A stretch of 17,838 nt of DNA. Source: JBAXAM01 sp964565935 (GTDB lineage: Bacteria > Pseudomonadota > Gammaproteobacteria > UBA9339). Position numbers and translations under genes: made by a program. Under the pieces are notes generated by a model. The model did not search any database. It saw only the letters and a list, made by a program, of their open reading frames with translations, and was not told where the DNA came from. This document shows positions 14,990 to 17,838 of this stretch, piece by piece. Position 1 is the stretch's first letter; each line of letters opens with the position of its first letter. Where the stretch lies: assembly GCA_964565935.1 (NCBI GenBank), contig CAZMGW010000023.1, positions 1 to 17,838 on the forward strand. Reading direction: 5' to 3'.

Positions 14990-15154
14990 AGAACGGATGA
15001 GTCCATCTCATTAGCAATGCAAAAGCAGCCATTCCGAACGCAAAAAATCCAGTTTTGACAAAGCTGTTATCTTAAACAATAAATTTTAATGAGGTGCCCC
15101 TGGCCTTTACCGTTGTGTTGTGCTTTGAAAGTGGCGTCATGGACACAAGCTCAA

Positions 15155-15183
15155 CTAACAAAGAGAATAAAGTATGGTATAAT
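15155..15183 (+). promoter_or_regulatory. Predicted promoter of rnr-hflX
   Basis: TGGTATAAT (15175-15183) is an extended -10 with a perfect TATAAT, 17 nt after CTAACA (15155-15160), a 4/6 match to the -35 consensus. Transcription would start near 15190, about 34 nt before the rnr ATG. A second TATAAT (15195-15200) lies just downstream. Confidence 0.6.
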
Positions 15184-15223
15184 CTGACATGTATTATAAT
15201 TTTTTAATCAATATAGGTTTTTT

Positions 15224-17383
15224 ATGACAGGAACAATGAAAAAAAAGGATCCATTTTTTGACCGCGAAGCGCAGAAGTATGTGAAGCCAATTCCGAGCCG
15301 CGAGTTTATTATTCAATATTTAGAAGATCTGGGCTTGCCGGTAAGGCGCTCACAGTTAATCAAAGCCTTTAATCTAAAAAGCAAGGAATCCCAAGAGGCT
15401 TTACGGCGTCGTTTAAATGCGATGCTGCGTGATGGTCAACTAATGACCAATCGCAAGGGCAGCTATGCTCTGGTTAAACAGATGGCGTTGGTGCGTGGTT
15501 ATGTTATTTGCCATAAAGAAGGTTATGGGTTTTTGGTTCCCGATGAGGGCGGTGATGATGTATTCCTGAGTCCAAGACAGGCGCGCACCCTTTTCCCTGG
15601 CGATCGTATTTTAGCAAGTATTACCACCGAAAATGAACGTGGTAAACGCGAAGGTATTGTGGTTGAGATTTTGGAGCGTAATTTTACCCAGATCGTCGGG
15701 CGTTATTTTGAAGAAAAGGGAGTGGCTTTTATTGAGCCTTCTAATAAAAACCTTACCCAAGAAATTATTATTCCCAAAGGCAAAGAGGGTGATGCGCGAG
15801 AAGGGCAGATTGTGGTTGCTGAGATTCTTAGTTATCCGACAGAGCGTAGCAGCGCTACTGGTCAAGTTGTTGAGGTTTTAGGGGATCATCTGGCGCCGGG
15901 GATGGAAATTGAGGTTGCAATTCGTGCTCATGGGTTGCCCTTTGCTTTTCCCAACGAGGTTTTAGAAGAAAGCGATGCTATTGCAACAACCGTTACCAAA
16001 GAAGCAAAAAATGGGCGACAAGAATTGCAGCATTTGCCTTTTGTTACGATTGATGGCGAAGACGCCAAAGATTTTGACGACGCGGTTTATTGCAAAAAAC
16101 ATGAAAAAAATGGTTGGATTTTGTACGTAGCAATTGCCGATGTTAGTCATTATGTGCGCTTTGATACGGCACTCGATCAAGAAGCTTTAAATCGTGGTAA
16201 TTCAGTATATTTTCCTAGTCATGTTATCCCGATGTTGCCAGAGGTCTTGTCGAACGGAATTTGTTCGTTGAAGCCCAATGTAGAGCGTTTGGCAATGGTA
16301 TGCGAAATGCATATCACTGGAGTTGGCGAAATTGCGCGCTACGGTTTTTATGACGCAATAATAAAATCACATGCGCGGCTTACCTACGATGGGGTATTTG
16401 AACAGCTTGAGAAGAAGGCTAAAAAGCCATCGGTTTTATTGCCGCATTTGCAAGAGTTGCAAAATTTATATAAAGCCTTACTGAAACAGCGCAAAGCTCG
16501 TGGAGCGCTAGATTTTTCTCGGATAGAAACCAAAATTATTTTTGCTGCTGATCGTAAAATTGAACGAATTGAGCCAGTACAACACAACTATGTGCACGGT
16601 ATTATTGAGGAATGCATGCTGGCATCGAATGTTTGTGCCTCGCAGTTTTTGTTGCAAGCTAAGATTCCAGCACTTTATCGTGTGCATGAAGGGCCAAATC
16701 CGGAAAGATTGACCGCCTTGCGCCATTTTCTTGGGGGTTTGGGTTTAAGTCTTGGCGGGGGCGAGAAACCGAAAGCAATTGATTACGCTAATTTGCTTGA
16801 GAAAATTTCTGGCCGGCCAGATGAACATTTAGTGCAAACCATTTTGTTGCGCTCATTGCGCCAAGCAAATTATACACCAGAAAATATCGGCCATTTCGGT
16901 TTAGCGTATGAGGCTTACGCCCATTTCACTTCTCCAATCAGGCGCTATCCTGATTTAATTAATCATCGTGGTATTCGCTATCTGTTGCATAAAGGGAAGG
17001 TTAAAGATTACGGTTATACCCCAGTGATGATGCAAGATTTCGGTGATCATTCTTCGTTAACCGAGCGGCGTGCGGATGATGCTACGCGTGATGCGATTGC
17101 TTGGTTAAAATGTGAGTATATGCAAGATAAGGTTGGCAAAAAATTTGCTGGTATAATTTCAGGAGTAACGAATTTTGGCGTTTTTGTTGAGCTAAAAGAT
17201 GTTTTCGTTGAAGGATTAATTCATATTACATCGCTAAAAAATGATTATTACACCTTTGATGCTCCGCATCACCGACTGGTCGGTAAGCGTAGTGGCGCGG
17301 TTTATCGTCTTGGTGATCCAATTAAGGTGATGGTGGCAAAAGTTAATCTTGATGATAGAGAAATTGGTTTTGAACTAAGATAG
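15224..17383 (+). CDS. rnr: Ribonuclease R
   Basis: RNase R is a processive 3'-to-5' exoribonuclease that degrades structured RNA and takes part in rRNA and tmRNA-linked quality control. Domains in order are an N-terminal winged helix (about 22-85, PIPSREFIIQYL), two cold-shock-type OB domains (about 88-220), the RNB catalytic domain and an S1 domain (about 633-718). The RNB domain contains the acidic metal site TIDGEDAKDFDDAVY with D277, D283, D285 and D286. At 719 residues it is shorter than the 813-residue E. coli enzyme because it stops right after S1 and lacks the Lys-rich tail. The ATG at 15224 is used here; an ATG at 15236 (MKKKDPFF) is also possible. rlmB, a frequent neighbour, is absent; hflX follows 25 nt downstream. 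Confidence 0.96.
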   Translation: MTGTMKKKDPFFDREAQKYVKPIPSREFIIQYLEDLGLPVRRSQLIKAFNLKSKESQEALRRRLNAMLRDGQLMTNRKGSYALVKQMALVRGYVICHKEGYGFLVPDEGGDDVFLSPRQARTLFPGDRILASITTENERGKREGIVVEILERNFTQIVGRYFEEKGVAFIEPSNKNLTQEIIIPKGKEGDAREGQIVVAEILSYPTERSSATGQVVEVLGDHLAPGMEIEVAIRAHGLPFAFPNEVLEESDAIATTVTKEAKNGRQELQHLPFVTIDGEDAKDFDDAVYCKKHEKNGWILYVAIADVSHYVRFDTALDQEALNRGNSVYFPSHVIPMLPEVLSNGICSLKPNVERLAMVCEMHITGVGEIARYGFYDAIIKSHARLTYDGVFEQLEKKAKKPSVLLPHLQELQNLYKALLKQRKARGALDFSRIETKIIFAADRKIERIEPVQHNYVHGIIEECMLASNVCASQFLLQAKIPALYRVHEGPNPERLTALRHFLGGLGLSLGGGEKPKAIDYANLLEKISGRPDEHLVQTILLRSLRQANYTPENIGHFGLAYEAYAHFTSPIRRYPDLINHRGIRYLLHKGKVKDYGYTPVMMQDFGDHSSLTERRADDATRDAIAWLKCEYMQDKVGKKFAGIISGVTNFGVFVELKDVFVEGLIHITSLKNDYYTFDAPHHRLVGKRSGAVYRLGDPIKVMVAKVNLDDREIGFELR

Positions 17384-17408
17384 AGAGAGGCATCAACTGC
17401 AACCTAAA

Positions 17409-17838
17409 GTGATTGAAAAAGTAGTTTTAGTCCACGTGGACTTTATAAAGCCTTCTGATGAAGCACAGAATTTAGAAGAGTTTCAGGAATTAGCAACTTC
17501 TGCCGGAGCATCTATTGTTGCTGTCGTCACCTGCAGGCGCGAGCATCCCGATCCCAAATATTTTATCGGTAGCGGTAAAGCAGAAGAAGTTCGCGAAAGT
17601 GTTTTGGCCCACAAATCTGATCTTGTTATTTTCAACCATTTCCTCTCGCCCGCCCAAGAGCGTAATTTAGAAAAATTTTTGCAATGCCCGGTTTTGGATC
17701 GTACCAGCTTGATTTTGGATATTTTTGCGCAACGTGCGCATAGCTTTGAAGGTAAATTACAGGTTGAGCTTGCACAGCTTGAGCATTTGGCTACGAGGTT
17801 GGTGCGTGGCTGGACGCACTTAGAAAGACAGCGCGGCG
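17409..17838 (+). CDS. hflX: GTPase HflX, N-terminal part (runs off window)
   Basis: HflX is a translation-factor-like GTPase that binds the 50S subunit and rescues or splits stalled ribosomes under stress. The 143 codons visible cover the N-terminal nucleotide-binding-like domain. VVLVHVDF, TCRREHPDPKYFIGSGKAEE, LSPAQERNLEK, LDRTSLILDIFAQRAHSFEG and KLQVELAQLEHLATRLVRGW followed by THLERQRG are all hallmark HflX segments. The G domain lies beyond the window edge. The start is uncertain. The first standard codon in frame is GTG at 17409, but it has no ribosome binding site at useful distance; an in-frame CTG at 17397 lies 6 nt after GAGAGG and may be the true start. The gene is not next to hfq here, its usual neighbour, but probably shares the rnr transcript. 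Confidence 0.93.
   Translation, partial: MIEKVVLVHVDFIKPSDEAQNLEEFQELATSAGASIVAVVTCRREHPDPKYFIGSGKAEEVRESVLAHKSDLVIFNHFLSPAQERNLEKFLQCPVLDRTSLILDIFAQRAHSFEGKLQVELAQLEHLATRLVRGWTHLERQRG

Larger units (their letters stand above)
14855..15223. other. Divergent intergenic region with dyads, no convincing gene
   Basis: This 369-bp gap separates the leftward desulfurase gene from the rightward rnr gene. It holds a possible -10 for the desulfurase, a cluster of small inverted and direct repeats at 14942-14989, a TTGACA at 15055-15060 with an AATAAA 17 nt downstream, and the strong rnr promoter near 15178. Short frames exist on both strands, 32 and 45 codons long, but they lack ribosome binding sites. 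A small untranslated RNA is possible but unproven. Confidence 0.5.

Noticed and set aside
14895..15032. 45-codon frame on the - strand (MAAFALLMRW...) upstream of the desulfurase gene.
   Set aside because: The only GGA touches the ATG, so there is no usable ribosome binding site; the frame spans the dyad cluster and resembles no known family.
15089..15187. 32-codon frame on the + strand (MRCPWPLPLC...) ending inside the rnr promoter.
   Set aside because: No ribosome binding site and it overlaps the predicted -10 box.

Overview
The window reads as a stretch of ordinary chromosome from a gammaproteobacterium of moderate-to-low GC. NlpD, RNase R, RecO, LpxH and the LptF/LptG pair are all of gammaproteobacterial type. 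A eukaryotic-like Ser/Thr kinase and a GadC-like amino-acid antiporter suggest, but do not prove, a host-associated lineage such as Legionellales (Legionella/Coxiella relatives). I see no tRNA, rRNA, CRISPR array, phage gene or transposase gene.

Left part, all on the + strand. serS (seryl-tRNA synthetase) overlaps lptF, which overlaps lptG; the latter two are the permease subunits of the LPS export complex. After a 103-bp gap with a possible promoter comes an APC-superfamily amino-acid antiporter, then a 538-residue protein kinase with an intact catalytic core and a C-terminal extension I do not recognise. surE, nlpD and recO follow, tightly packed, from an extended -10 promoter. recO sits where rpoS usually follows nlpD. 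A SAM-dependent methyltransferase of unknown substrate ends this + strand block.

Middle part, on the - strand. lpxH (lipid A synthesis) abuts the methyltransferase gene tail to tail with no spacer, and is itself downstream of glgP (glycogen phosphorylase) with 8 nt between them. A ~103-bp element with 29-bp near-perfect terminal inverted repeats lies upstream of glgP; it looks like a MITE and contains a -10 box facing glgP. Upstream of that is a two-gene unit: a cysteine desulfurase (IscS-like, but with a shortened catalytic loop and no IscU-binding tail) and a 108-residue COG3323 (YqfO/NIF3 insert-domain-like) protein.

Right part, + strand. A 369-bp divergent intergenic region with several small dyads and a strong extended -10 promoter leads into rnr (RNase R), followed by the start of hflX (ribosome-associated GTPase), which runs off the window.

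Most genes are housekeeping: translation, envelope biogenesis, RNA decay and DNA repair. The most distinctive items are the orphan kinase, the inverted-repeat element, the desulfurase/COG3323 pair and the surE-nlpD-recO order. I do not see a convincing new multi-gene system.
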